A stretch of DNA of 64,000 bases from Pseudoalteromonas sp. NC201 (GTDB lineage Bacteria; Pseudomonadota; Gammaproteobacteria; Enterobacterales; Alteromonadaceae): assembly GCF_002850255.1 (NCBI RefSeq), contig NZ_CP022523.1:62001-126000 (forward strand), given 5' to 3'. Under the pieces are notes generated by a model. It was not told the DNA's origin. It did no database searches and saw only the letters and a list, made by a program, of their open reading frames with translations. Every line of letters starts with the position of its first letter. Position 1 is the stretch's first letter. Positions 1 to 9,353 of the stretch are shown piece by piece. A program made the translations under genes and the position numbers.

Positions 1-165
1 CAATTTAACTTAATTTTTGGTCTATTTTTTGTTCTGTTTCTGATGTTAATAACATTAGAATTTTACAAAGTAAAACAACTAAATCGTTCCTGTACCGTTG
101 ACAGAGTTTCACTACAAAAAAATACACGCTTGATTAAGCTAAAAATCACCCGCTGCTCCTATGTA

Positions 166-414
166 TTACCAAATTGTTTTGATAGTGTGTTGAACTTCAG
201 GTCTTAGTTCTGCAGATAGTTGATCCCACAGATCATCTGTCAATCCAGTCTCTAAAGAAATTTCAGTAATAATGCGTTTTTGATCTGCTGTTAAATCAAA
301 CTCAGCCATCACTTCAGCCAAGTTATCGGTCGCTCGTTGTTTCAAAGCTTCATCGTTAGTTACATTATAGATATAAGAGATTAAACCGGTTGGTAGTTTT
401 GTATTATCACTCAT
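166..414 (-). CDS. Small acidic protein of unknown function
   Basis: An 82-residue acidic protein without cysteines, signal peptide or membrane segment, probably mostly helical and cytoplasmic. It starts 11 bases after the stop of the large kinase fusion gene on the same strand, so the two are probably co-transcribed and the small protein may be a partner or substrate of the kinase. Kinase/cyclase fusions of this type are known next to thiazole/oxazole-modified microcin precursors. This protein has no Cys/Ser/Thr-rich C-terminal core and ends in Thr-Ile-Trp, so a precursor role is not supported. I do not recognise the family. Confidence 0.7.
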   Translation of the reverse strand: MSDNTKLPTGLISYIYNVTNDEALKQRATDNLAEVMAEFDLTADQKRIITEISLETGLTDDLWDQLSAELRPEVQHTIKTIW

Positions 415-424
415 TTTTCATTTC

Positions 425-3400
425 CTAATTTTCATAGTTTTGGAGGTATAAGGTTTTAGTGCTAGCCTTATCATTTAAGTATTCATTATAAGCATCATCT
501 TTCATTGTGTTTTTATTAAATAGTAATACTTTATATAAAAAGTAATAATAAAAAGTTCGATGTGAACGATACCCAGCAAAGCTTGATATTTTTTCTTCGA
601 ATTCTTGTAAACTACCTATATCATCTAAATTTGCCAAGTAGTTGAGCATATTATTATAACCCAACCAGCCAGCGTTATTAGAGTTTTTTGCAAGGCTTAC
701 CCCTGTTGATGAGTAATATTTTGCTTCATCTTGATATTTTTTAAAATTAATGGAATCGTTTTGTATTGAAGCATGTATTAGCTTAAACCACGCCCATATT
801 CCATTTGTTGCTGAGCTAATATCATTTATATTTATATCTTTGGAAAGTTCAGCTAAATTATTCATAGCGCTGTGTGCCAAATCAACCTTACCAGTGAGCA
901 ACTGTGATAGAGCTTTAAAAGCAATACAAGTGAGTTCAGAGCAAAAGCCGTAATTATCAGTTATGGCTTGAGAGCTATTATCGAAAAAGCCTTCTTTTGG
1001 TAACGTATCGACAAGCGCTATTACTTTGTCAAACTCCCCCAGTGAAAAGTAGGATTGCGATAAAAGCTCGAAGATCACTGGGTGTTGGTGAGGTGGATAT
1101 TCGCTTTTGTTTTCGTGCAGCTGTAATCCTATATTATGAGCTTTTAAAATATCACCGGTAGCGTAGGCGTGCAGCCATTCGCCTCTCATCGTAATGAAGC
1201 GCTCTTTAGGGTCTAAAATTGTGGCGAGTTCACTGATATTTTGAAGCACGTGCTTTTTTGCCAACGTATCTAGCCAACCATTGTATGCAATCCTAGATGA
1301 GGCAAGTGCATTTTTAATCTTATGGAGTAAAGGCTGGTTATCGATTAAACCATTTTGGAAGAAATTCAATGCCTCTGCATAGTAAATACTGGCCTCTGCG
1401 ACAGAATAAATCGCAGCGGCGCTTTTTGCTGATGTTAGTAATAATTCAACAGCCGCATCATGCTCTCCCACTTTTGCTAAATGGTGGGTTGTAAGCAGTG
1501 GTTGCTTTTGGCTCATTCCTGTATTGTTGAGTACCTCAATTATACTCATGTGGTGTGCATGCGATTCATGCTTACCCATACTTTCATAGGCAGCATCACG
1601 TACCAAAGCGTGTTTAAAAATATAGCTATCGTTATCAACACGACGTTGCTGCACAATAAGGTCGTTTGCTATCAACTCATTTAAGTCGTTTTGGATCTGG
1701 TTTTCGCTTAAAGAAGATGCCGCAACGAGTAAATCATATTCAAACTCTCGGCCAATTGTGGCTGCTAGTTGGGCTGTTTCTTTGGCGTGACTGAGGCTAT
1801 CTAGTTTTTGTTGTAATGACTCTCTTAAACTCGTAGGTACATGGTCAAGTTTATCTGGTGCGAGGAAGTCAATCTCTCCGCCTTTATCTCCAACTAATGC
1901 CTTTTGTTTAAGCATGTTGACGAGTTCTTCAATAAATAGCGGGATCCCGTCGGTGCGGCTGGTAAGTAATTTGAGAACTTGCTCTGACACTCGGCGGCCA
2001 TCAAACAAATTAATGATAAAATCTTCTGTGGCTTTTTCGGTTAGTTTTTTCAGACAAACATCCACTAAGGTGAGGTCTTTTAACTGAGTTGGTACCGCTT
2101 GTCTTGAAGTGCTTAGTAAAACATCACCTGAAGCGAGCGCACCGACAAAGTGATGTAAAAACTCTAAGGTGGTGCTATCTGCCCAGTGAATGTCCTCGAT
2201 AATGTAAAGCTTAAACTTGCTGAGTCCATGGCGATTTGACAATAACAATGCACAAAGCCCTTTAAACAACACTTGCTTTTGCTCATCGGGAGAAAGTGTA
2301 GAAGGCGTGATTTCATCATCAAGTGAGATATTGAGCCAAACTAGCAACACAGGGATAGCTTGTGCTAAATCGAGCTTACTATCCATGTTGGATAATACAT
2401 AACTAAAAACGGTATTGGCTGAATGAGCATCTAGCTGCTCGGTGTTAAATAGATACTTGACCAGCGTTAAAATTGGATACAAAGCATTATTTTGATGCTC
2501 TGGTAAACACTGGGCGACTAAATGTTGATATTGCGGTGCATTAGCACGAATTTCTTGCAGCAGCCGAGATTTACCTATGCCAGCCTCACCATGAATGTGA
2601 GCGATGCGGGTTGCACCTTCGACCTCGTTATTAATGAGTGAAAGTGTCTGTTCAAGCTCAAGGTGACGACCAACAAGTTCGTGATGGTTCTTTGTACCAC
2701 GCATAAAGCCAAATGCTTCGATGCGACGTTCTCCTTGCAAGTTATAAACCGGCGTTAGTTCAAATAACGGGCCTATTTGTACTTGGCCGTACAGATTGAA
2801 TTCAGAAAAAGCATCAAGGAGTGAGCGTGACTCTGCACTACATAAGACTTGGCGCTCGCCAGCTTCACGGGAGAGTGCTGCTGCAATATTCGCGTGATGT
2901 CCTTCAGGTACGGCATTAGCATAGGTAATAAATATCCCAGTGTGAATTCCTATATGGGCGTTAAGCGCGACTCTGTGAGCTTCTTGCATTAGCGCGTTAC
3001 GCTTCGCAAGCTCGCTTATCATTTCAAGTGCGGTACGGGCAGATAATCGCGCATCATTATCGCTGCTAACGGGGTAGCCAAAATAAAACAAACTGGTATC
3101 GGCGAGATTACCCACATGATAAGCGCCGTAACGAGTCGCGATATCAATAAAGTGATTGCGTTGAGATTTATAAACCGTGTCTATGACATCGAAGTCTTTT
3201 TCATTGTTGTCGAGTGCTTTGACACTTAACCTTACAGCAAGAACGGTTAGCTGCTTGCGCTCAGTAAGCGCAGTATATTCTTGAATGGCGCGATGATTAG
3301 GATCGTCATCACGGATCATTACTGTGGTTTCGTCGTAACCATGCTGGGCTTTAACATCATTTAGCACACCAACAAGGTTCGATACGTTCATCCGAGCAAG

Positions 3401-4261
3401 TTCAGAAAATGCCTCGGTTGCGGTGATCACACGTTCCAACGCACTTTTATTGAGTACACGCCTAAGCAGTCCCGCAAGGGGGTGGCCAAGTAGGGCGCTG
3501 GGAATTGGAATGTGTACATCGCTTAATTGTTTGTGATAAATCGATGCGACGCTAGTGCCCGTCACCGCAGGCACGCCTGTTAAACATTCTAAGAATACTA
3601 GACCCCATACATAAAGATCTGATTTGGCAGAAGCTGGCTCGCCACGTAATTGTTCTGGTGCGCTGTAAGAAGGCGTGCCCAATGTTTCTTGCGTAAGCGT
3701 GATTGTTTCAAAGTCATGTTGGCGGCTTTCTTGCGCAAGTGTACCGATACCAAAATCAAGTATTTTGGCGTAAGTCTTAGCACCAGATTGGCTTAGCATA
3801 ATATTGGTTGGTTTTATGTCTCTGTGAATAATGCCTTGTTGATGGGCATGAATAAGTGCATCTAGCACCTGCAACATGATGTCGGTTGCATACACAGAAT
3901 CAATCGCGCCATTTTGACTTAGATAGTCCCTTAATGTTTGTCCTTCCACATACTCGAAGACTCCAAACATTAAATTTTCATTTAATTGTCCTTTATCTAA
4001 TAATCGTACGATATTTGGGTGGTTTAATTGACTACAAAGTAAGGTTTCACGATTGAAACGTTCTGCATATCTTTGTTTTTTCGTCGCTTCTAGTTGTGGT
4101 TCTAACGCCAAAAATTTTAGTGCAACGATTTGCCCTGTGTTTATTTGGCGCGCCTTAAAAACTTTACCGAATCCACCTTCTCCAATTTTTTCAAGTAGTT
4201 GGTATTTGTCAGACTGGAATACATCGACAATATGGCTATCCGAAAACTGTGTCAGAGACAT
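425..4261 (-). CDS. Ser/Thr kinase - cyclase-like - AAA ATPase - TPR fusion regulator
   Basis: A 1278-residue signalling protein resembling the 'TOMM system kinase/cyclase fusion' family in length and order. The kinase domain spans about residues 20-290, with a GEGGFG loop at 28-33, Lys49, HRDIKPTN at 146-153, DFG at 169-171 and APE at 201-203, so it looks active. A class III cyclase-like domain follows at about 335-510. Its first metal-binding Asp position reads AVRLS (Arg344), while the second (Asp388) is kept, so cyclase activity is doubtful. An AAA/STAND-type ATPase has Walker A GEAGIGKS at 558-565 and Walker B LYIIED at 685-690. The C-terminal third is helical and TPR-like. It is cytoplasmic, with no membrane segment seen. 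No cyclodehydratase or other microcin gene lies in the window. It is divergent from the collar-protein cluster, which it may regulate (inference). Confidence 0.85.
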   Translation of the reverse strand: MSLTQFSDSHIVDVFQSDKYQLLEKIGEGGFGKVFKARQINTGQIVALKFLALEPQLEATKKQRYAERFNRETLLCSQLNHPNIVRLLDKGQLNENLMFGVFEYVEGQTLRDYLSQNGAIDSVYATDIMLQVLDALIHAHQQGIIHRDIKPTNIMLSQSGAKTYAKILDFGIGTLAQESRQHDFETITLTQETLGTPSYSAPEQLRGEPASAKSDLYVWGLVFLECLTGVPAVTGTSVASIYHKQLSDVHIPIPSALLGHPLAGLLRRVLNKSALERVITATEAFSELARMNVSNLVGVLNDVKAQHGYDETTVMIRDDDPNHRAIQEYTALTERKQLTVLAVRLSVKALDNNEKDFDVIDTVYKSQRNHFIDIATRYGAYHVGNLADTSLFYFGYPVSSDNDARLSARTALEMISELAKRNALMQEAHRVALNAHIGIHTGIFITYANAVPEGHHANIAAALSREAGERQVLCSAESRSLLDAFSEFNLYGQVQIGPLFELTPVYNLQGERRIEAFGFMRGTKNHHELVGRHLELEQTLSLINNEVEGATRIAHIHGEAGIGKSRLLQEIRANAPQYQHLVAQCLPEHQNNALYPILTLVKYLFNTEQLDAHSANTVFSYVLSNMDSKLDLAQAIPVLLVWLNISLDDEITPSTLSPDEQKQVLFKGLCALLLSNRHGLSKFKLYIIEDIHWADSTTLEFLHHFVGALASGDVLLSTSRQAVPTQLKDLTLVDVCLKKLTEKATEDFIINLFDGRRVSEQVLKLLTSRTDGIPLFIEELVNMLKQKALVGDKGGEIDFLAPDKLDHVPTSLRESLQQKLDSLSHAKETAQLAATIGREFEYDLLVAASSLSENQIQNDLNELIANDLIVQQRRVDNDSYIFKHALVRDAAYESMGKHESHAHHMSIIEVLNNTGMSQKQPLLTTHHLAKVGEHDAAVELLLTSAKSAAAIYSVAEASIYYAEALNFFQNGLIDNQPLLHKIKNALASSRIAYNGWLDTLAKKHVLQNISELATILDPKERFITMRGEWLHAYATGDILKAHNIGLQLHENKSEYPPHQHPVIFELLSQSYFSLGEFDKVIALVDTLPKEGFFDNSSQAITDNYGFCSELTCIAFKALSQLLTGKVDLAHSAMNNLAELSKDININDISSATNGIWAWFKLIHASIQNDSINFKKYQDEAKYYSSTGVSLAKNSNNAGWLGYNNMLNYLANLDDIGSLQEFEEKISSFAGYRSHRTFYYYFLYKVLLFNKNTMKDDAYNEYLNDKASTKTLYLQNYEN

Positions 4262-4517
4262 ATGATTACTAATTCTTATTTTTTGTTAATGGTATAGGGT
4301 AATTGGAATGTAAATACTTGTCTAGCATGAGAATTTTAATTGTTTTTTAAAATTGGATAATTAACAGTCTGGGTTGACTGTGGGATTTCGTAAGTATTTG
4401 AAAATATTCTATTTTTATTTGGGTGGTTTTTTTGGAATATTGCTTGTAATGGAGTGTAATTCCTTCTGCTCGAAAAAGTTGGCATACTTTACCTATAAGA
4501 ATAAAAAGGAAAAATGA

Positions 4518-5249
4518 ATGAAACGCCGAACGTTTATGTTTGCTGGTGCAGCACTCACGGTTGCATCAGTCTTGCCTCCTGTTAGTTTTGCTAGACAAAG
4601 CTTCACTGCTTCTGGAGTATCAAAAGATACAACGGAAAGGCTTCCTGAAAATCTATTGAATGAACTCGGTATTCAAGTACCTATCAGGGATGTTCTAAGC
4701 CCTTCAGGGGAACGAGTTTCTTTTAAAAAAAGAGCCAATATAATTAGGCGTTACGGAGATTCTCTCTACGTTTACTTCGAACATGAGAGGGTGATCAGGG
4801 TTTTTGATACCCAGGGTAACCCTGCTTCCAATGAATTGCCTTTACCTAAATACATTAGCGATCTTAAAGATTTTGCTGTAGATCCGACACAACAACAGCT
4901 TTATTTATTGCAACCTGGAAAGCACCACATAGTGTTAGCCGACTTTAGCGGTGAAATATTGGGCACTTTTGGTGAGTTCGGAATTGAGCAAGACTATCAA
5001 CTTAATGGTCCAAAGAGCATCACCATTGGTAAGTCTAATCAGTTATTTGTTTTGAATTCTGGCAGTTCTAGTATCAAAGTTTTTGAAAGCAATGGAGTAT
5101 TTTTAAAAAACTATACATTGAGTCAAAAGCAAAAACGCACAGTTACAAGTATCGATGGCGCTAATCAGATTATTATCAATGGTGGGAAGTTTTCAGATCG
5201 CCAATGGAAATTAGATCAAAATATTCGCAATTTTATCGAGGTGGACTAA
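4518..5249 (+). CDS. Exported six-bladed beta-propeller (NHL-like) protein
   Basis: A 243-residue protein whose N-terminus carries a twin-arginine-like signal (KRRTFM followed by a hydrophobic stretch, with a likely cut after VSFA near residue 25), so it is probably exported folded. The rest contains beta-propeller-type repeats such as YVYFEHERVIRVFDTQGN and LFVLNSGSSSIKVFESNG, typical of NHL/6-bladed propellers that bind ligands or proteins. A GGAAAA-type ribosome site sits just before the ATG. It is the first gene of the rightward series facing the kinase gene, across a 256-bp divergent intergenic region where I found no clear operator. The ligand is unknown. Confidence 0.65.
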   Translation: MKRRTFMFAGAALTVASVLPPVSFARQSFTASGVSKDTTERLPENLLNELGIQVPIRDVLSPSGERVSFKKRANIIRRYGDSLYVYFEHERVIRVFDTQGNPASNELPLPKYISDLKDFAVDPTQQQLYLLQPGKHHIVLADFSGEILGTFGEFGIEQDYQLNGPKSITIGKSNQLFVLNSGSSSIKVFESNGVFLKNYTLSQKQKRTVTSIDGANQIIINGGKFSDRQWKLDQNIRNFIEVD

Positions 5250-5347
5250 GCTGAGGAAGGGCTTGATCGGATTTTACTTTTTTGCCACTTAAGCAGTTTG
5301 GAGCTTGAGTTACGTTAGGTTAGTTATCTGTGAACTTAAGGATGGTT

Positions 5348-5965
5348 ATGCCATATAGTAAGGAACGGTTAGCTTATTTTAAGCTTCCAATTTTTCTTGA
5401 ACATCAACAAGTACTCGACGAGCTTGGGACGCTGAATGAGCTGGCCTGGACTGACCATGTAAATAAAGCAAATTACGACGGCGGGTGGGACGTAGTTGCG
5501 TTGCGTTGTTTGTCAGAGCATTTATCTGCTCACCCGATCTTACAAAACTTTGCGATTGAGTCAGGCACTCACTGGCAAAACTTACCTATATTAGAAGAAA
5601 AGCCGCTACTTAAATCATTCGTTGATAATTTCCCCTGTGAAGTTCTCTCTGTAAGAATCATGCGATTGAAAGCAGGTGCTTTTATAAAACCTCACAGAGA
5701 TGGCGGCCTTTGTATCGAAAATGGTGAAGCAAGACTTCATATACCTTTGGTCATCGACACTGCTCTTGAGTTTGTCGTTGATGGTATGCAAGTACCAATG
5801 AAAGAAGGAGAGGTGTGGTACATAAATGCGGACAAAATACACAGTGTCGCTAACCGAGGAAACCTTGATAGAGTCAATATCGTTATTGATTGCAAAGTAA
5901 ATGATTGGTTATTAGATTGCCAGTCAGGGTCAATGGGCGTTCCTTGTGAAGAGTATACAAGCTAA
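5348..5965 (+). CDS. Aspartyl/asparaginyl beta-hydroxylase-like oxygenase
   Basis: A Fe(II)/2-oxoglutarate-dependent oxygenase-like protein of about 205 residues with a cupin fold. The core motif FIKPHRDGG supplies the His-x-Asp metal ligands (His116, Asp118), and INADKIHSVANRG gives the distal His165. Arg175 in DRVNIVID is the likely 2-oxoglutarate contact. The family hydroxylates Asp/Asn side chains of proteins or amino acids. I chose ATG 5348 because TAAGGA lies about six bases upstream; a GTG at 5330 in the same frame has no such site. It is followed by methyltransferase and acetyltransferase genes, which suggests a shared protein-modification task. Confidence 0.75.
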   Translation: MPYSKERLAYFKLPIFLEHQQVLDELGTLNELAWTDHVNKANYDGGWDVVALRCLSEHLSAHPILQNFAIESGTHWQNLPILEEKPLLKSFVDNFPCEVLSVRIMRLKAGAFIKPHRDGGLCIENGEARLHIPLVIDTALEFVVDGMQVPMKEGEVWYINADKIHSVANRGNLDRVNIVIDCKVNDWLLDCQSGSMGVPCEEYTS

Positions 5966-6023
5966 AAAATGCAGTGTGTTTCGTTAGCAAGCGATTTAAA
6001 AATAATAGGTTGAAGGATCTGTA

Positions 6024-7331
6024 ATGACGTCTGGCAGCGTGTACCAAGTAAAAAAATTGCTAGAGCACTCTCAAGCTTTGCTCCTAAATGATATTGATGC
6101 TGGGCTAAATAGACCTCACGCACTATCTATGTCTGAGGCTCTAGCTGAGCTAACAGGCGTATCCACTGACTTCGATATGAATGATTGGTCTGATATAAAC
6201 ACTGACAAAGGGGTCGCGATTTCACCTGTTCAGGCAGCTAAATGTTTACTAGAAACGCTACGTAGTCAGATACTTATGCAGGGCGTTGCGAGCGCGATAC
6301 GAGACAAAATCAATCAGCAAGATAATATAAATATCCTCTACGCAGGGACCGGGCCATATGGTGTATTACTATTACCTTTTCTCGCGCTCCACAAAACGAG
6401 TCCAGTCTCAGTAACACTTTTAGATATTCATCCAGAAAATACGCAAGCAATACATGAGCTGGTAACTAAACTTGATATCGCTCATATGGTGAAACGTATA
6501 GTGCACGCAGATGCAACGACTTGGCTACCTGAAGAACCAATAGAGTTTGATCTCATTATTTCCGAGACCATGAATACCTTATTACGCAGAGAGCCTCAAG
6601 TATGGATTTTTAGTCACCTTCAACAGTTTTTAAAGCCAGATGGAGAGCTCATACCTCAAGAAATTGAGCTTACTGCTTGGCTATGCAATCCAAGTTCTCT
6701 GACGAAAAGTGAGCAAAGAGTCAACCCAGCTGAGCTTGGTTCGTTTTTCCGTCTCGATAAAAACACAGCAAGCGCACTCAATGAGAATAATCTAGATGTT
6801 TTATCTGGTTCGTTTGAGGTACCGGATTGCGGGAAAGTTTATCATACACTGGAATTGAAAACGGAAATCAAAGTCTATAGGGAGCATAGACTCACCGAAA
6901 ACCAATGCAGCTTGAATTTACCAATTAAGTACCAAGATAAAAATCTAAAGGCCGGTGATCGGATCATGTTTGAGTATATTAACGATCCAATACCTGAGTT
7001 TATCTTTAGCTTCCCTGATGAAAGTTTACCAAATCTTCCCGCTTATCATGAGGTGGGTGAGTCTGGAATTTTCCAAATTAAACGTATCTTCGTTAAATGC
7101 CAATTAAATAAAGTAAATAAGCTTGATATTAAAAACCATGAATGTGAGTGGTCTTTGGATACACAAATATGGGGTGAACTTGAGTTAAGTTTAGAATTGG
7201 TTTTAGAAGCCTTGTATCGGTTTAGGTTGTTTGAGGAATTTGAGTTTTGGCTGCTTGATAAAATTGGTAATCGACTTGATGATAAATTAGTTGGTGCTAT
7301 TAATCGAAAAGTAGTTGGTTTTTATAGTTAA
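6024..7331 (+). CDS. PRMT-like class I SAM-dependent methyltransferase
   Basis: A 435-residue methyltransferase. Motif I is ILYAGTGPYG at 104-113, an acidic ribose-binding strand LLDIHPEN is at 132-139, and DLIISETMN at 176-184 resembles the 'double-E' loop of protein arginine methyltransferases. A beta-rich C-terminal half (about 210-400), as in PRMTs, may hold the substrate. No signal peptide is present, so it should act in the cytoplasm. It lies between the hydroxylase-like and GNAT genes on the same strand with short gaps. The substrate is unknown; the downstream collar proteins are the obvious candidates (inference). An alternative is a small-molecule methyltransferase. Confidence 0.7.
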   Translation: MTSGSVYQVKKLLEHSQALLLNDIDAGLNRPHALSMSEALAELTGVSTDFDMNDWSDINTDKGVAISPVQAAKCLLETLRSQILMQGVASAIRDKINQQDNINILYAGTGPYGVLLLPFLALHKTSPVSVTLLDIHPENTQAIHELVTKLDIAHMVKRIVHADATTWLPEEPIEFDLIISETMNTLLRREPQVWIFSHLQQFLKPDGELIPQEIELTAWLCNPSSLTKSEQRVNPAELGSFFRLDKNTASALNENNLDVLSGSFEVPDCGKVYHTLELKTEIKVYREHRLTENQCSLNLPIKYQDKNLKAGDRIMFEYINDPIPEFIFSFPDESLPNLPAYHEVGESGIFQIKRIFVKCQLNKVNKLDIKNHECEWSLDTQIWGELELSLELVLEALYRFRLFEEFEFWLLDKIGNRLDDKLVGAINRKVVGFYS

Positions 7332-7349
7332 AATATAAAGGTAAGAGTG

Positions 7350-7859
7350 ATGAAGTTTACGCCTCCAGATGGTTTATATGTTAGACCGTCAAAACCAGAA
7401 GATAAAGGCTTTCTGGAAAGCTTACACCATAGCACTCGGCAAGATTTGCAGTTGATTGATGGAGATAAGGATTTTATAGAGTCAATTATTGAAATGCAGT
7501 TTAAAGCGCAAAGTAATGGCTATGGAGATCAATTTCCAAACGCTATGTATTTCATTATTGAAAAACACCATGAGCGAATAGGCAAGGCGACAATTGACTT
7601 TGGTAATAATGAAGTGAGATTAATAGAAATTGCTTTAATACCTCAAGCTCGTGGATTAGGACTCGGTGCAGCAGTTGTTCAATCTTTCCAGCAAGCTGCT
7701 GCTCAATCCGGCGTGCCGATGACTCTGTCGGTATTGCAAAATAATTACGATGCAAAGCGTTTATATCAGAAGCTAGGCTTTAAAATTGAATCAATTAAGG
7801 CTCCTTATGAGTTACTAATTTGGTATCCGCCAGCGTTGAGGAATATAGTTTTAGGTTAA
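7350..7859 (+). CDS. GNAT-family N-acetyltransferase
   Basis: A GNAT acetyltransferase of about 169 residues. The acetyl-CoA-binding loop is IPQARGLGLGAAVVQSFQ (R-x-x-G-x-G type) and the C-terminal NNYDAKRLYQKLGFK segment is typical of the fold. It would transfer an acetyl group from acetyl-CoA to an amine. ATG 7350 is eight bases after AAGG; a GTG immediately before it (7347) is also possible. The stop is followed about 120 bases later by the DUF6916-like gene. GNATs are often seen near collar-protein genes, but I cannot identify the substrate from the sequence. Confidence 0.75.
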   Translation: MKFTPPDGLYVRPSKPEDKGFLESLHHSTRQDLQLIDGDKDFIESIIEMQFKAQSNGYGDQFPNAMYFIIEKHHERIGKATIDFGNNEVRLIEIALIPQARGLGLGAAVVQSFQQAAAQSGVPMTLSVLQNNYDAKRLYQKLGFKIESIKAPYELLIWYPPALRNIVLG

Positions 7860-7978
7860 TTTAAAAAGAGGGGTAATGAACGAAAGGTAATAAAGCGCCT
7901 CGCTTGATCATTGGTATTAATAACTGTTTTTTAGTTAACAAGAGCGAGTCTAACTTAATGAGCAAAGGAGCAAGTGTT

Positions 7979-8272
7979 GTGAAACTAACTAGTAGTTTAT
8001 TTGAAGACTTAATCGGTCAGGATGTTGAAGTATTTACGGCCGATGGCAAGCATAAGCTAAACGAGTTGCAAGTTGATGCTATTGATGAGTGCAAGCTAAA
8101 CAGTAATGAATTTGAAGGATTTTCTGTAACGTTAACCGCCAAATCAAATTTTCCGCTTACTGATGATACGTATACATTAAAGCATCAAAAGTTGGGTGAA
8201 ATGCCACTGTTTTTATCTGCATACGAAAAAGACAAGTATCAAATAATTATCAGCATAAAAAAAGAAGCATAA
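7979..8272 (+). CDS. DUF6916-like small protein, collar-cluster partner
   Basis: A beta-rich protein of about 97 residues resembling DUF6916, a family I know to occur beside phage-tail-collar (microcystin-dependent protein) genes. The frame is open further upstream, but GTG 7979 is preceded at eight bases by AAAGGAG (7964-7970), which decides the start; an ATG at 7958 lies before that site. No signal peptide or membrane segment is seen. The stop lies 12 bases before the first collar gene, so the two are very probably co-translated. A chaperone or adaptor role for the collar proteins is possible but not shown. Confidence 0.6.
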   Translation: MKLTSSLFEDLIGQDVEVFTADGKHKLNELQVDAIDECKLNSNEFEGFSVTLTAKSNFPLTDDTYTLKHQKLGEMPLFLSAYEKDKYQIIISIKKEA

Positions 8273-8284
8273 AGGAGTTTAATA

Positions 8285-8806
8285 ATGTCAGAACCCTATA
8301 TTGGACAGGTTACCCTCTATGGCTATAATTGGGCACCTAAAAATTGGTCTTTATGTAATGGTCAGCTAATTCAAATTAGCCAAAATCCAGCGCTTTATTC
8401 TCTTACCGGCACCGCGTATGGTGGTGATGGTAGAACAACCTTTGGTCTACCAGACTTTCGTGGCAGAGTACCGGTGGGGCTTGGTGACTTAGGAAACGTT
8501 AGTTACGATAGAGGCAATGCTGGTGGCGCTGAAAACGTAACCTTAACCTTAGCAAATATTGCACACACCCACAGCGTGCAAGCAAGTACGAAAACGGCTA
8601 ACTTTCCATTCGCAAATTTTCCCACACCAAACCAAATGGCGACGCAGACGGCAGAGCCTATATATGCTGCAGCATCGAATTTGGTAAATGCCTCTGGCTC
8701 TACGGTATCAAGCATTGGCGGCGGTCAGAGCCACAATAATATGCAACCCAGCTTATCTCTTAATTTTGCCATCGCACTAACTGGCATTTATCCAAGCCGA
8801 AACTAA
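8285..8806 (+). CDS. Phage-tail-collar (MdpB-like) protein 1
   Basis: A 173-residue protein of the phage Tail Collar / microcystin-dependent family. The N-terminal half carries the hallmarks WSLCNGQLIQISQNPALYSL and YGGDGRTTFGLPDFRGRVPVG; the C-terminus ends with the shared FAIALTGIYPSRN. A His-rich segment (IAHTHSVQ) matches the metal-binding stretch of tail fibre tips. In phages these domains trimerise at fibre tips; the role of chromosomal copies is poorly known. A GGAG site precedes the ATG. It is the first of three tandem paralogues with 11-base gaps. No other phage structural genes are present. Confidence 0.85.
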   Translation: MSEPYIGQVTLYGYNWAPKNWSLCNGQLIQISQNPALYSLTGTAYGGDGRTTFGLPDFRGRVPVGLGDLGNVSYDRGNAGGAENVTLTLANIAHTHSVQASTKTANFPFANFPTPNQMATQTAEPIYAAASNLVNASGSTVSSIGGGQSHNNMQPSLSLNFAIALTGIYPSRN

Positions 8807-8817
8807 GGAGGCCGTAA

Positions 8818-9342
8818 ATGGAAGGGTTTATTGGACAGATAACGATGTTTGCCGGCAATTACTCGCCGTTTAAATGGGCGTTTTGTTATGGGCAGATCAC
8901 TGCAATTACAGGGAATGAAGCATTATTCTCTTTGCTTGGGAATATTTATGGTGGTGATGGAAGAAGTAGTTTTGGGTTTCCTGATATGCGAGGTCGATTA
9001 CCTATGGGATTTGGCAATGGTCCCGGGTTAACGCCAACACAGATAGGAACAATGAAAGGGGTAGAAACGGTCTCCTTAGATATCAGTCAAATACCATCGC
9101 ATAGCCATAATTTTCAGGTAAGTAACAATACCGCGACGGGTACAAACCCTGGTGGGCAAGTGTTGGGTAAAGCTGATATTTACTGTGAACCAGCAACGGC
9201 CCAGCACAATGATGGCCCTTCAGCTATGTATGATGGCATCATTGCCTCCACGGGAAGCAATCAGGCTCATGAAAACAAAATGCCTAGCCTTGGGGTTAAT
9301 TTTATCATATGCCTAAATGGCATATATCCACCTAGAAATTAA
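8818..9342 (+). CDS. Phage-tail-collar (MdpB-like) protein 2
   Basis: A 174-residue paralogue of the flanking collar proteins. It has the family signatures KWAFCYGQITAITGNEALFS, GGDGRSSFGFPDMRGRLPMG and PSHSHNF, and ends with ICLNGIYPPRN. Paralogue divergence is clear in the middle segment (about residues 100-145), where fibre tips normally vary, so the three proteins may form heteromers or have different ligands. It is preceded by AAGGAGG. The gap to the next gene is 11 bases, consistent with one transcript and balanced production of the three subunits. Confidence 0.85.
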   Translation: MEGFIGQITMFAGNYSPFKWAFCYGQITAITGNEALFSLLGNIYGGDGRSSFGFPDMRGRLPMGFGNGPGLTPTQIGTMKGVETVSLDISQIPSHSHNFQVSNNTATGTNPGGQVLGKADIYCEPATAQHNDGPSAMYDGIIASTGSNQAHENKMPSLGVNFIICLNGIYPPRN

Positions 9343-9353
9343 GGAGAAGAATA

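Noticed and set aside
166..4261. Thiazole/oxazole-modified microcin gene cluster
   Set aside because: Only the kinase/cyclase fusion fits. There is no cyclodehydratase, dehydrogenase or Cys/Ser/Thr-rich precursor in the window.
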